In this document: positions 12,045 through 23,709 of the stretch, piece after piece
Layout: every line of letters begins with the position of its first letter
Position numbering within the stretch: position 1 is the first letter of the stretch
NCBI GenBank assembly: GCA_032433765.1
Contig: JAVIAB010000092.1
Location: 39,507,718-39,571,717 of the forward strand
Direction of reading: 5' to 3'
Origin: Megaustenia siamemsis
Lineage: Eukaryota; Mollusca; Gastropoda; Stylommatophora; Ariophantidae
DNA: 64,000 bases
The notes under the pieces: model-generated
The model's database searches: none
What the model was told of the DNA's origin: nothing
What the model saw: only the letters and a program-made list of their open reading frames with translations
Translations under genes and position numbers: made by a program

Positions 12045-13180
12045 AATTTTATTACCGTTTGTTAGGGACGCTCTGCGATCATCAAAATGGCTCACAAATT
12101 CGAGCAACATTTTGCATCACATTTTGCCTGAAGCTTGACAGGTGTACAACTGAGACCCCCGGTATGCTTTATCGGGCCTTTGAAAAATATTCTTTAGATC
12201 AAACACATGTCTTTACCTGGTACGATCATCTAAGGGCCGACAAAGTGCATGATTAAGATGATGCATAATTAATTCGTCTTGTCATCAGAAAAAACACAGA
12301 AAATGTAAACAAAATATATTAGTGGACAGATACCTGAGATCTTTTCCAGAATAATTAGCCAGCTGTCTCACCTGATTGGATTCAAAGATGATCGTCAAGG
12401 GATCTTAACATAAAGTCTGAACACTCATCGCGTTACATAGAAGTTTGTCTCCAGATTTTGATTTGTGCTTAAAAACAAAGGCAGCTGTTTGCGTGCACTG
12501 AGTTGCGCAAAACGGCTAATAGCAATGCTACTTTCATCTTTAGGATCATCATGCATGGACGACGAGTGGTGGTTTAACAGCAACAATCCAGAGCTAAAAC
12601 AACAGTCGTCGCAGTGCAAGAGCTCGCAGTCACAAAGACCAAAGAAATCTGGGTCAGAAGTGCATAACAATGCATGCAATCCGTTTTGTCTATGTCAACG
12701 GAATCATTCACCTAGAATGTGTTAACTTCTGGCACTGCAGAGATGTCTCAATTTTATTGCTGCGCTTTGAGGCGCTTGAACAACACAACGAAAAATACAG
12801 GAACTATGGAAGTGACGTAATTGGCTCTTGAATTGTGACAATGCATCAGGTCACACCTCACTCAAAAGACTGCAATTAAAAAATAAAAAGAATCAAAATA
12901 TCGGCCTCCTGTAATGTCCATATTGTCTCCTCACCCTTCCTCACCTTAATCACTTGACCTGACCCAATGTGACTGTTTTGTTTCCGCTACACTGAATGTC
13001 AACAGATGGGGTTTCTACAGCGTACATGACATCATATTGAGATCGTAAGAGACTCGTAACAGTATTGAGTAAAAATGCACAACCATCTATAGTTTTACTA
13101 AACCCTGGAGGCTGAAGGGAAACTCCGGAATAACCCAAAGCTTGTGACATCGTCAACTATGCGAGCTATTAATGCTGACT
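12045..13180 (+). pseudogene. mariner-like transposase relic
   Basis: A decayed Tc1/mariner-superfamily transposase. The N-terminal helix-turn-helix (HTH_48 type) is readable at 12095-12255: FCLKLDRCTTETPGMLYRAF, then LDQTHVFTWYDHLR. The catalytic core is represented by FYCCALRRLN (about 12755-12785) and CDNASGHTSLK (about 12834-12866), which corresponds to the family's HDNAPAHTS motif with a catalytic Asp. A broken PHPPYSPDL-P-DF counterpart follows at 12920-12985. Stops and shifts are frequent. About 12425-12725 does not align and is probably an insertion. No terminal repeats were identified. Confidence 0.65.
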
Positions 13181-13686
13181 TAATTTTATTCACAACCGCT
13201 AATTCTTGCAATTCTGAAAACGTCACAAGCTTTGGTTGATTTCGTTTGTCTTTTTAACACAATATATGGTTGTGGAAAACTGACTTCCATGATATCTTTT
13301 AGGCATGGAAGAGGCTCTTGGGTCCTTCTTTACATTCCCAAGGTGATGATGGTCAAATTTAAACAAGGTAAGCCTGTAATTTGATGTCTTAGGCTTAGTC
13401 CTGGAACTTTCCGATAGCTCAAATATTTTAATTCAAAACTGCGTTTATCCCATCTATTTTTTGTATATTCTCATTTTTTTATCTTTTCCTTCTTACAGCA
13501 TTGAATAATTATAGGTATCGCATTTCTGTAGAGGCAATTAAAAAAAAATCTTTTTCCTTTCTTTGACAGCTAATGTCCACGATTGCCACTGATAGCAGAG
13601 CGTTGGGAAGAATAATGTAATATAGAGTTAACTAAAACCAGTGCAGGATTATATTAGGAAATAGATGGAATGTAAAATAACAACAA
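13181..13686. other. Nothing recognised
   Basis: Spacer between the mariner relic and an RTE-like LINE. No coding signal was seen. Confidence 0.5.
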
Positions 13687-14378
13687 TCATCATCATCAAG
13701 TACCAAGCCTGCTGGCGTAGGTGATTATGTCTCTCCACAACTTTCGACCTCGACATTTATTTGTCAATTCTGTTGTTGGTCTCCTGCCAACCCATTCTAT
13801 TAAGCTGTCTGCGGCCTCCAGTGATTTGTTGGTGTCTGTTGTCCTATTGTCCATTATTCACATCCATAAGTTCAGCTGGCTCTACATAACATTTAAGAAA
13901 TCTTTTTTTTTGTTTCTATTGTCAAAAATGGATTGCACAGCATCTTCCTCATTTTTTTTTTAAAATCTGCTTTTGCCTGAGCTATTCTGCGTCTCATATT
14001 TGATGTACATCTTTTATCTGAGGTTAACATTGTTCCCAGATACTTAAGTTCATTTACCTGTTTTAATATTGTTCCACTTGTCTTTATTGTACATTGTGGC
14101 GAAGTCTTTTTCTTTGTTGCTACCATTACTTGTGTTTTTTTACTATTAAGGTTGAGTCCTTTATTTTTGCTTTCCTTCACTAAGATATTTAACATTTCCT
14201 GTAACTCATTTCCACTCATAGCGATTAAGACTGTAACATAAGCATACCTCAGATTATTTGTATTGTGACCTCCGATTGTTATTCCAGGCATGCCCCTTAA
14301 GGAGTTTAAAATAATCTCACTATAAATATTAAATAAATCTGGTGACAGAACACAACCTTGCCGAACACCCTGTTTTAT
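13687..14378 (-). mobile_element. RTE-like LINE, internally deleted, dead RT
   Basis: A minus-strand LINE with its 3' end at the left (CATCATCATC tail complement). The frame 13893-14456 begins in the RT domain with GVRQGCVLSPDLFNIYSE and continues through NLNSKKTQVMVATKKKTS and KQVNELKYLGT into the C-terminal region. The catalytic YADD box has become YAYV (about 14236-14250), so this RT could not work even if translated. An internal deletion near 13815 joins the end of the C-terminus to sequence upstream of it. The left 130 bp encode the -LWRD-ITYAS- terminus. Sequence beyond 14378 is unrelated. Confidence 0.85.
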
Positions 14379-15174
14379 TATTATTAATATTAAGGAAATA
14401 ATTATTTTTATTGAGCAAGCAAGCAAGCACGAAACATACACAACACGCAGATGCACAAACAGGCAAACAATGTGTGTGAAAGATTGTCTTTTTCAAACAG
14501 CATAATATTAGAATGCTGACCAGCCTTGTATTATATAGTGTCTCAATAGCTACAGAACCAGACATTTTAATATGGTTTTCCAAACTATTAAAAATATTAC
14601 AAAGAAATGTAAAGCGAATTTAACATCGTTTTATAAGAAATGTGATGACATTATAACATACTGGAAGTGACCACCATTTGCGCCCAAACAAGATAACATT
14701 TACTTAGAAAATATCGAGTTTTGTAGCCAGTGAGGTTTCTGAAGTTAAATATATATGCGCGTGTATATGCATTTAAAAAATGTATATATTGATAAATAAC
14801 AACGACGAAAACTGCTCCAGCGTCCAAGACCCCAGGAACAACACGACCTTTCTTGTAGCACACACACATTTGGAATTTTTGTCTAGGAAACATTATAACC
14901 CGCATGAAAAAACAAATATGGAATTAGCAAAACGCTACGCAATTGAAAACAAACATTATGGGCATATCTCATTATGCAAACATTACTAACGAAACACTTC
15001 AGATAAGCTTTCAGAATACGGAATGTCAAGCTGACAGTTATAGAATCGCGTTATATAATTCAACTCGCAAAAGAAGCAAACGCCCCATAACATGAGAGAA
15101 TTATGTTTACCGTTTTTTTAGATTGTTATAAAAACATAATTAGTCAATGATAACTCCTCAAACCCAACACATAA
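14379..15174. other. Nothing recognised
   Basis: AT-rich spacer. Several overlapping short frames exist on both strands, none with recognisable content. Confidence 0.5.
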
Positions 15175-15245
15175 AACGCACACACATGAAACACACGCAC
15201 ATACACACATACACACATACACACACACATATATAAATATGTGTA

Positions 15246-15317
<72 letters not shown>
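15175..15317. repeat. (CA)n/(TA)n compound microsatellite
   Basis: CA-rich units (ACACACATAC) pass through TGTATATATG into a long TA run that ends at 15317. Confidence 0.97.
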
Positions 15318-15320
<3 letters not shown>

Positions 15321-15924
15321 CGGCAGATGATGGATAAGAAACTTGAATAGTCCATACCGTGATTTTTTAAACTTTTAGGTTCAACTTTTGTCTGGTAATT
15401 GTGACGTACGATTACTGCATTATATATATTTTAAAATACTTTCTCAATGAATTATTGCAATAAATTACCGTAATTACAATATATTTTTTAGTTTTTGCAT
15501 TGTAAGTTATTTTTAAAATGTGACTTTCCTGCCGATTAGCATATTATATAATTTTGTCCAAGTTTATATATATAAATATATGCAAGGCATTGATTTAATT
15601 ATGATTTAGTAAAACTTGCGCTCTGCCTTCCAATACTTCTGTAGCTTACGATAAAGAGAGAAAAAGTCACCTTATTACTTGAATCATTGTTGTCATGGGA
15701 ACCTGGGAGGTGATTGCCGAAATGGCCTTCATAGTTCAACTTCATATTGCAGGGTCGATATAGGTCGTTGTCTCCTAGGAGATGATCTCCAAATATGTTC
15801 TAGCCAATTAATTACTAACGACTCGATTTACTTGCGCTAGAGAATATTGCTTGCTGTACATTGACTTGTAACTCACTGAGGTGGAATGTGATTGTGTTAT
15901 ATATTCTGATAAAAAAACATTTGA
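15318..15924. other. Nothing recognised
   Basis: AT-rich sequence without a recognised element. Confidence 0.5.
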
Positions 15925-17620
15925 GAAATAAGACAGCAAACAGCAAAAATTAAATATAACAATAGAAACTCTACAGCTATTGATATAGAGAGAAGAATTA
16001 AACGAGGATGCATCCTATCACCGAACTTGTAAAATCTATACATTGAGCGAATCTTTGAAAACATCATTCAGGTGCCAGGCCTAAACATTAATGGAAAAAT
16101 AATCAATAAGCAAAGATATGCTGATGATGCCGTATTACTTGTAGAAAATCCTGAACACTCTCAAACAATTACTTAATGAAATAACTATGACAAGCAAAAT
16201 ATTTGAAATATTGTAATCAGCATCAAGTACCAAGCCTGCTGGCGTAGGTGATCATGTCTCTCCACAATTTTCGATTTCGACAGTTATTTATCATTTCTGT
16301 TGTTGACCTTCTGCCAAGCCATTCTCTTAAGCTGTCTGGTATTTTTTCTCTTTGCTTTCCTCTATCTCTTCGTCCCTAAATCTTTCTAGTTGTTACAATA
16401 TGTTCCAGTTGTTCTCTTCTCATTACATGGCCAAAAAATGGTGATTGTTTCTTCCTAATATTGGAAATTAGCTCTCTTTTTGCTTTGACCTCTTTCGGAA
16501 CGGAACGTTTTCATTACTCTTCTTAACTGTATATAGTATTCTCAACATTCTTCTGTAAAACAACATTTCTACAGACTCCAGTGATTTTCTTGTTTGTTGT
16601 CCTGTTGTCCATGATTCACATCCATATGTTAAGACTGACTCTTCATAACATTTAAGAACTCTTTTCTTGTTTCGATTGTCAAAAATGGATTGCATAGTAT
16701 CTTCATCATTTTTTGGAAAGCTGCTTTTGCCTGAGCCATTCTGCATTTCACCTCTTTTTTACATCTTCCCTCTGAGGTTAACAAAGTTCCCAAATATTTA
16801 AATTCATTTACCTGCTTTAATATTGCTCCACTTGTCTTTATTCTGCACTGATTTGATGTCTTTTTCTTTGTTGTTACCATTACTTCTATGTGGAATATAC
16901 ATGAATATAAAAAACGCTAACAACTATGATCATAAACAAAAATAATACTCAAACCCCACAAGTGTATATCAAAAGTGGAAGGGATAGACATGGAGACAGT
17001 TCAGAGCTACATCCCACAACTATCGTGGACATACTATAACCAGTGATGGAAAATGTACAACTGAAATAAACAAAAGAATATTAATGGCAAAAGGTAATTT
17101 TAATGCCATGAAAAATATACTAAAATCAACACAAATAACACCAGGGCTAAAACTAAGAATAGCAAAATGTTACATCTTCTCATTGATATAATTTCTAATG
17201 AGGAACATGAAAATTACACAAGAAAACAGAGCACAATATTGAAGCCTTTGAAATATTTATTTAAGGGGAAAAATATAGGACGAATTTGATGGAAAGAAAA
17301 TGAAACAAACGATGAAGCCTTAAAATAACTAAAAAATAAAAAGAGAGCTACTAAATAAAATTCCAACAAGATAAATGAGATTTTGTGTGCATGTTAAAAG
17401 ATTTAACAGCATACTAAAAGTGATATTGGAAGGTAAATTATAAGGTAAAAGAGGCAGACCAAGACTAACATGGGCGAGTAACATTAAAAGAGGGACAAGT
17501 TAGCACACAACAAGTTAACAACCTGCACTATCAAAGCAAGAGACAGAACGGAATGGCACTCCATGGTAGCCAACCTTCAATGCGGAGATGGCACTCATTG
17601 ATGACGATGGTATATATGTA
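15925..17620 (+). mobile_element. LINE split by a nested LINE
   Basis: The left part (15925-16205) encodes RT motifs: RRIKRGCILSPN, then PGLNINGKIINKQ and the catalytic RYADDAVLL (YADD at 16117-16128, intact). After an inverted RTE-like insert (16219-16890) the same protein resumes at about 16940: NNTQTPQVYIK, GIDMETVQSYI, YTSDGKCTTEINKRILMAKG, and a C-terminal GKRGRPRLTW near 17450. It ends by ATTGATGACGATGG at about 17611. The RT is broken by stops, for example right after the PN of its RGC box. The two halves are clearly one earlier element. Confidence 0.75.
16219..16890 (-). mobile_element. RTE-like LINE nested in another LINE
   Basis: A 5'-truncated minus-strand copy inside the 15925-17620 LINE. 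It contains VTTKKKTSNQCRIKTSGAIL, then EFKYLGTLLTSEGRC (about 16770-16830), ESVLTYGCESWT (about 16600-16650) and the -LWRDMITYAS- terminus at the left end. Two frames (16629-16880, 16468-16746) overlap through a frameshift. It is younger than its host, because the host is continuous on both sides. Confidence 0.85.
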
Positions 17621-17711
17621 TACAGGCCCAGTGAGTGATATCTACTGGTTAACTTGAAACATGTTCAAACGTTTTAATCTCTTATCACAATATGATGGGC
17701 TAAATGAATGT

Positions 17712-18016
17712 ATCGGTACTGTAATTATGGTGAAGTAACCTTTGACATATTCATGAAAACTGAAAGTAAGTGCTGCCAAGTGCCCCATATTTTATGTGTC
17801 ACGTGATACCATACTGTCTGCCTGTGTGCAGTATATACAGAGAGTTTTTTCTTTTTTAATTTGCATACTGTAATTATGGTGACGTAACCTTTTGACATAT
17901 TCTTGAAAACTGAAAGTAAGTGCTGCCAAGTTCCCCTATTTTATGTCACATGATACCATACTGTCTACCTGTGAGCAGTATAGACAGAGAGTTTTTTTTT
18001 TTTTTTTAAACTTTGC
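17712..18016. repeat. Tandem duplication of ~150 bp
   Basis: Two adjacent copies, each starting GTAATTATGGTGA(A/C)GTAACC and ending in AGAGAGTTTTTT plus a T-rich stretch. They are at about 17719-17867 and 17868-18016 and differ by a few percent. The second copy is followed at once by the mariner helix-turn-helix relic. Confidence 0.85.
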
Positions 18017-18024
18017 ACACGGAA

Positions 18025-18262
18025 CGTCCTGCGATGAGTTGAATGATTGACAAATTCAAAAGGTTCCAGAAACGTTTTTGCGTCAAATCTTGCGGGAAGT
18101 TTGACAATACTGCTACAGAGACCTTCGAATTTGTTCTGCAGGTATTTGCTGGTGTTCGTGTTTCATAACCGTTGATTGCCTGTTCAAGATAACGACCGCT
18201 CAGTTTGCCCTGTTACAGGCAAAACGGCAGAAAATATGGACAAATCTTTGAACTGTTCCATA
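18025..18262 (+). pseudogene. mariner-like helix-turn-helix fragment
   Basis: A fragment of the N-terminus of a mariner-type transposase. Shifted readings give FCVKS-GKF, NTATETFEFVLQVF, and then, in the frame 18176-18412, DNDRSVCPVTGKTAENMDK. The last phrase corresponds to the linker after the HTH_48 domain (typically DD-RSGRP---KT-EN). It is the same family as the relic at 12045-13180. The catalytic domain is absent. Confidence 0.5.
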
Positions 18263-18585
18263 GGAACTATTTTGTGTAGCGACACAGTACAAAGTGTTGC
18301 CTTGATTTGTATTTTGCGTAGCGACACATTACAAAGCGCACTTCTAAATTCAGAAAGAAAAATAATTTTTACCCCTAAAAAAAATATATCACAATCATGT
18401 AAATTGTATTAGGTTAAATCTAACAACAATAAGAACCTCACCAGATATGGATCTTCTAATTTGTAAAGTATTTCTATTATTGTAAAGTATTATTGCTATG
18501 CAGTGGCATAACATATTTGTCAAACTTAGTTCCACTATTTTAGCAGAAAAAGAAGAACCGTGGAATAAATTAAAAAGAAAGTAAT
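18263..18585. other. Nothing recognised
   Basis: Spacer with a short internal repeat of TTGTGTAGCGACACA-like phrases (about 18269-18335). No gene was recognised. Confidence 0.5.
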
Positions 18586-19317
18586 GCTTTGTTAGCTAGA
18601 ATTATTATACTATGTTTTGTTAACTAGAATTAGTTTACTATTGCTTTATTAGATATAATTATTTTACTATTGCTTTATTAGATATAATTATTTTACTATT
18701 GCTTTATTAGATATTATTATTTTACTATTGCTTTATTAGATATAATTATTTTACTATTGCTTTATTAGATATTATTATTTTACTATTGCTTTGCTAAATA
18801 TAATTATTTTACTATTGCTTTGATTGCTAGAATTATTTTACTATTACTTTGATTGCTAGAATTATTTTACTATTGCTTTGATTGCTAGAATTATTTTACT
18901 ATTGCTTTGTTAGCGAGAATTATTTTACTATTGCTTTGTTAGCGTGAATTATTTTACTATTGCTTTGATTGCTAGAATTATTTTACTATTACTTTGATTG
19001 CTAGAATTATTTTACTATTGCTTTGATTGCTAGAATTATTTTACTATTGCTTTGTTAGCGAGAATTATTTTACTATTGCTTTGATTGCTAGAATTATTTT
19101 ACTATTGCTTTGTTAGCAAGAATTATTTTACTATTGCTTTGTTAGCGAGAATTATTTTACTATTGCTTTGTTAGCAAGAATTATTTTACTATTGCTTTGT
19201 TAGCAAGAATTATTTTACTATTGCTTTGTTAGCAAGAATTATTTTACTATTGCTTTGTTAGCAAGAATTATTTTACTATTGCTTTGTTAGCAAGAATTAT
19301 TTTACTATTGCTTTAGA
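18586..19317. repeat. 29-bp minisatellite, ~25 units
   Basis: Head-to-tail 29-bp units of the type GCTTTGTTAGCAAGAATT followed by ATTTTACTATT. Variants come in blocks: TTAGATATAATT units at the left, GATTGCTAGAATT and GTTAGCGAGAATT units alternating in the middle, and near-identical GTTAGCAAGAATT units at the right. No open frame is maintained. Confidence 0.97.
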
Positions 19318-20549
19318 CTAATAAATGAGTAGTCATTACGTGTCATGTTAATGACCCAGTTCGAAGTTGGACATTACTAGAGCGTTTTATAATATTTTTT
19401 TGTATTTTTGTGTGAAAGGAAATGCTTGATCAATCAAACGGCTACTTCATATGAGGAGACGTGTAAAAAGCCAATCGAATGTGTCTGTCAATAAATTGTA
19501 ACTTTTAATGTGTGGAAGAGAGAAGGGGAGAGAGAAAGAGAGAGGGAGTGGGTTTTATGTGATGAAGGTTGAATAAGCTCTGTCGTGTTTTTAAAATGCT
19601 CTTTAATTCAAGGTTAACGTTAAGACACTTTGAATCTTTGTCACAAAAGAGCAACAAACTCAACAAAATATTCTAACATAAAGAATTAAAAGACATTGGT
19701 TTTACAAAGGGTGGAGACAAATAATAATAAAAGAATATTATTATAGAGGGAAACCTCGGAGGCGATAATCAACGAATCAATTCAGAGGAAGAGGTATGTT
19801 TGCAGCAATCGGAAAAAACTGACAAATAATCAACAACAGAAAAAAATATGGACCAAAGCAGGATCGAAGTGTTGATTATTTGTCAATTTGTCCTAGTGCT
19901 GTAAACATACCTTTGACAAAGGGTGGATGTTACAGGGCTATCATGGTCTCGTTCTGATCAGTGTGTCCATAATTTAGTTGTCTCGTGTTGCCTTACTCAG
20001 AAATGCAAGTATTTGATCAGCACTCGAAGTAGTCCACAAACAGAAAACAGCAGACAACATTAAGCCGTAAACAAGTTTTAAAATGTTACGTTATCTTGCG
20101 CAAAAACACTTAAAAAATATAATTATTTCTATTATGTCTGTTCTGTTTATTTTACATTCTTAAAACGGCTGTTTTATTTGGAGATATTTGGATCCACGTG
20201 GTTCTATAGTAGTAACATTGATCGACTTTAAAAAGTGTTGGATTCAAGAGAAATAATTTTTTAATAACTTTTTAAAAACGCCAAATTTGAAAAGCAAAGG
20301 GAATTTTTTTATAATTAAAAAATGCAATAAATTAATAATTATATGCAAAAGATCAACATGGAAAGGCAGTTATCATATTTAGATTTGAGACACAGAAAAA
20401 TGCCAAAACCACTCTTCACTCTACTCACCCATACATAAATCCAAATACTTTGATGTAGTGTTTAAAATAATATACTTCTTTTAAAGAAAGAATGAAGCAT
20501 ATTAAACATTGAAAGAAAATTGCACTGAATGAAAATTATTTCATACCAT
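19318..20549. other. No gene; contains one hairpin
   Basis: AT-rich, with a purine-rich stretch near 19514-19550. The only structured element seen is the inverted repeat at 19792-19912. Confidence 0.5.
19792..19912. repeat. Inverted repeat / hairpin
   Basis: The left arm 19792-19835 (AGGTATGTTTGCAGCA, 11 unmatched bases, TGACAAATAATCAACA) is mirrored by the right arm 19870-19912, with one mismatch outside the 11-nt internal loop. The spacer is about 34 bases. A transcript would fold into a ~43-nt-arm stem. It could equally be the core of a foldback element. Confidence 0.85.
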
Positions 20550-21780
20550 AAGCACAAGTTCATGATACAAATATGCCAGTCATTCGTCACAATAGAAGCT
20601 CCTTTTTAAGACATTCGAGAGTACGATCTACCTGGATAACCTCGTTTAAGATTTCAAGATTAGTCTGCCATCGCGTGTACATCCAATCTGCCTTGGTATC
20701 TAGCTTCCATCATTTGTATGCATTGCTGAATGAAATCTTTCATCTTGCCCTTCACTTAGTTAAGTCCAACAAGGCTCTCCGGAGACCGATCTAAGTGACT
20801 GTGCAGATAATGGCCTTAAAACGCCTGACACAGTCAAGCCTGTTGCAATGAAAGAGGATAGCCTCTACTAATTGCTTGCAGTTGTCTGAGATCTTGTTGC
20901 CAAGAAAGCTTTTTCACGAGAACAAATGAGGCTGATTTGATTTCATTCATTGATACTATGAAACATGGCTCGTTTATAAATTGTTGGATCTGTGGACATA
21001 ACAAATTCCTGCCTTCAGTTTTTCCTTGGTAAGTCCGGGTAACTTGTGCGCTATGAATTCGATGTCTTTATTCAAAGTCTTTACAAATAGTTTTATCGTG
21101 CCTAGCTTTATACGTAGGGCTAACAGTATGATTCTATCTCATGGCTCCAAAGGTTAAGGTTCATCAATTATATTTTGTCCTCCAACTAGCATGCATACTT
21201 TTTTGTTGCCTAATGTTGATGTTTAACTTTACTGCCCCAAAGGCATCAAAAGGAAGTATACTTTGTGTAGTCACTTGTAACCGAGAAGAAAATCAACATT
21301 CTTCATGTTTACCTAGATCACCTATTGATGTTCATGGAAATGTATCTGTTCCATGAGTAAAGAGATGATCCTGCACTCTTCTTTTATCATGGTAGAATGA
21401 CCGATTGGAATAGAACCATACTTACGGCCGCTATTTCAAAGAACACTCAAAACTACGTTTTGAATTGTCGATGAAAAGACGCCAGTCACTTGGGGTATTA
21501 TCTGAAAGATCAGGTTTCTTCAGATGTTATTGCAAAATACAAAGTTGCTGCCTTCGGTGAAGAATGGTCGCAAATCATTTTATTTTCCTCTATCACCTTC
21601 GATAACATGTCATTTTCGCTCCAGACTGAAGTACATTCCTTTCCTTTAGACTGCAATTCAGAATACTCCTTGAAAAGATTTAAGTCCTTGATCAGTTTGC
21701 TCGATTCATTCTGGTCAGAATGTTCACTTGAGGCTGTTTGAGATCACTGCCACTGCACCCACTTTACTTGTGCGATATCA
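20550..21780 (-). pseudogene. Relic of an unclassified multicopy invertebrate protein
   Basis: Minus-strand pieces in broken frames read DLNLFKEYSELQSKGKE (about 21650-21700), DWRLFIDNSK (about 21455-21490), GPQIQQFINEPCFIVSMNE-like text (about 20945-21010), SHLDRSPESL (about 20770-20805) and MEARYQGRLDVHAMAD (about 20660-20715). I recognise the order DWRLFIDSSKRSLK ... SHLDRFPENL ... MEARYQGRWD from a protein repeated many times in arthropod, cnidarian and mollusc genomes. Its function is not established as far as I know, and it is probably carried by a mobile element. Many stops make this copy dead. Confidence 0.6.
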
Positions 21781-22258
21781 GACAGGCAAGACTCATCCTC
21801 TGAGAGCTGTCCCCGGAAAGGTGCATCGGGAACAAGATCAGTGTAATAAACAGGTCTCCTGACTGAAGATAGGTCAGGGTAAGACCCCCTTGCCACGATT
21901 ATTTCCCTTGATGTCTATGTTATTAACAAGACAAAAATAATAATCCTAAAAGTGAATTTTTGGTTCTCTCCAAACAATTGGTATTCCCATATTCAGGTAG
22001 CTTCTCCTTCCATATGTCCACTGATCCAAATGCTCTGTAGACGTTTTACATTCTATAAGGGAAGATCATGGCTTATCTTTATCTGCAAAATCGACACCAA
22101 AATAACCTATGATGCTCTGTTTACAAACTCACAAATCGGTTGCTTATAGTGTACTAGCCACAAATGAGGATGGTTCAAGCAGCTCCGTTTGTACAAAACG
22201 AAATGATATGAATATACACATATCTTTTAATACAATCACATGTAACAACTTGTGGTAT
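21781..22258. other. Nothing recognised
   Basis: Spacer between the relic above and the LINE cluster. Small frames have no recognisable content. Confidence 0.45.
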
Positions 22259-22500
22259 CATCATCAACATCAAGTACCGGGCCTGCTGGCGTAGGTAATC
22301 ATGTCTCTCCACAACTTTCGATCTCGGCAGCTATTTATCATTGCTGTTGTTGACCTTCTGCCAAGCCATTCTCTTAAGCTGTCTGTTATTTTGTCTCTTT
22401 GCTTCCCTCTATCTCTTCGTCCCTCAATTTTTCCAGTTGTTACAATATATTCCAGTTGTTCTCGTCTCATTAAGAAGAGAACAACTGGAATATATTGCTA
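22259..22500 (-). mobile_element. RTE-like LINE 3' end with a short fold-back
   Basis: Minus-strand C-terminal end of the RTE-like family, with the frame 22270-22470 running MRREQLEYIVTTGKIEGRRD to the -LWRDMITYASRPGT terminus, and the CATCATCAACATC tail complement at the left. At 22473-22500 the stretch AGAACAACTGGAATATATTG appears again in inverted orientation, forming a perfect-stem palindrome with the preceding bases. Confidence 0.85.
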
Positions 22501-23655
22501 TTTTTCCTAAATCCAAATTGCTGCTCATCTAATTCAGTATTGATTTTATTCTGAATCCTTCCTTGTGTAACTTTTAGCAAGATTTTTGTAACATGGCTCA
22601 TTAGGCTTATTGTTCTAAAGTCACTGCATTCAACTGCACCATTGTTTTAGGCAATGCAATGTAAGTTGATGTTTTTAGCTCATTTGGTATGTATCCTGTG
22701 TGGTATATGTCGTTGCATATGTCTGTAATCACTTCAATGCCAAAATCTTCTAGTGCCTGGATCATCTCTATCTGTATATTGTCAGGTCCTGCTGTTTTTA
22801 CCTTTTTCATTGTTTTTAGAGCTTTTTCCACCTCAGATTTTAAGATTTTATAGCCCGATGTAGATTTTATAACTGGTTTCTTGTCCCTTTGATCATGATA
22901 TAGTTCAGTTATATATTCCTGCCATCTATCATATCTTTATTGTCTGTTAGCATTTTTCCTTTTTTGGTCTACAATGCATCCACCTTCTATGGCTTTTTTT
23001 TATTTTTATTAGTCATTCTCTTTATTTCTGTGTGCATTCCTCTTAAGTCTTGTTTGCTTTCCATAGTTTATATTTCTATACACTTTTGGCTGAGCCAGTC
23101 TTCTTTTGCCTTTTTACACATTTTGCGTATTTCAATATCTATTTTATTGTATTGGACAGTGTTCTTCGCTTGTTTCCTTTCTTCCATATTTTCTAAGATG
23201 GTGTTAGTTATCCATTTTTGTGTTTTGTTCTTTTCGTTTTTGGGTAAGGTGTCGCAGGTTTCTTGTATGCTCTTCTTTATGCTTTGTCATTCAGTTGTGA
23301 CTTTTTCATCAGGATTCTCTCTTCTCTATTGCTCAATTCCTTCTTCTAGCAGCTTCTAATATGTGCTCTTTATTTGTATTTCTAAGGTATCTTTAATATC
23401 TTTTTGATTTAAAACTGTTATATGTAGTGGTATTGTTGATGAATTAGACTTTTGCTTGTTTCTCTTTAGTTTGATTTTCATTTTAATCACTGCTGGATTG
23501 AGATCTGAATTAATATCTGCTCCTGGATAGGTTTTGGCTTTCTTTACGCTGTTACGGAACCTTTCTTTTATCATTATGTAATCTATTTGATTCCTCACAT
23601 CTTGCCTCCAGGACTTCTCCATGTGTATAGTTTCCTTTTCCCTTGCTCAAAGTAT

Positions 23656-23709
<54 letters not shown>

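Noticed and set aside
18586..19317. CRISPR-like array
   Set aside because: Units are contiguous 29-bp tandem repeats without unique spacers, in a eukaryotic context.
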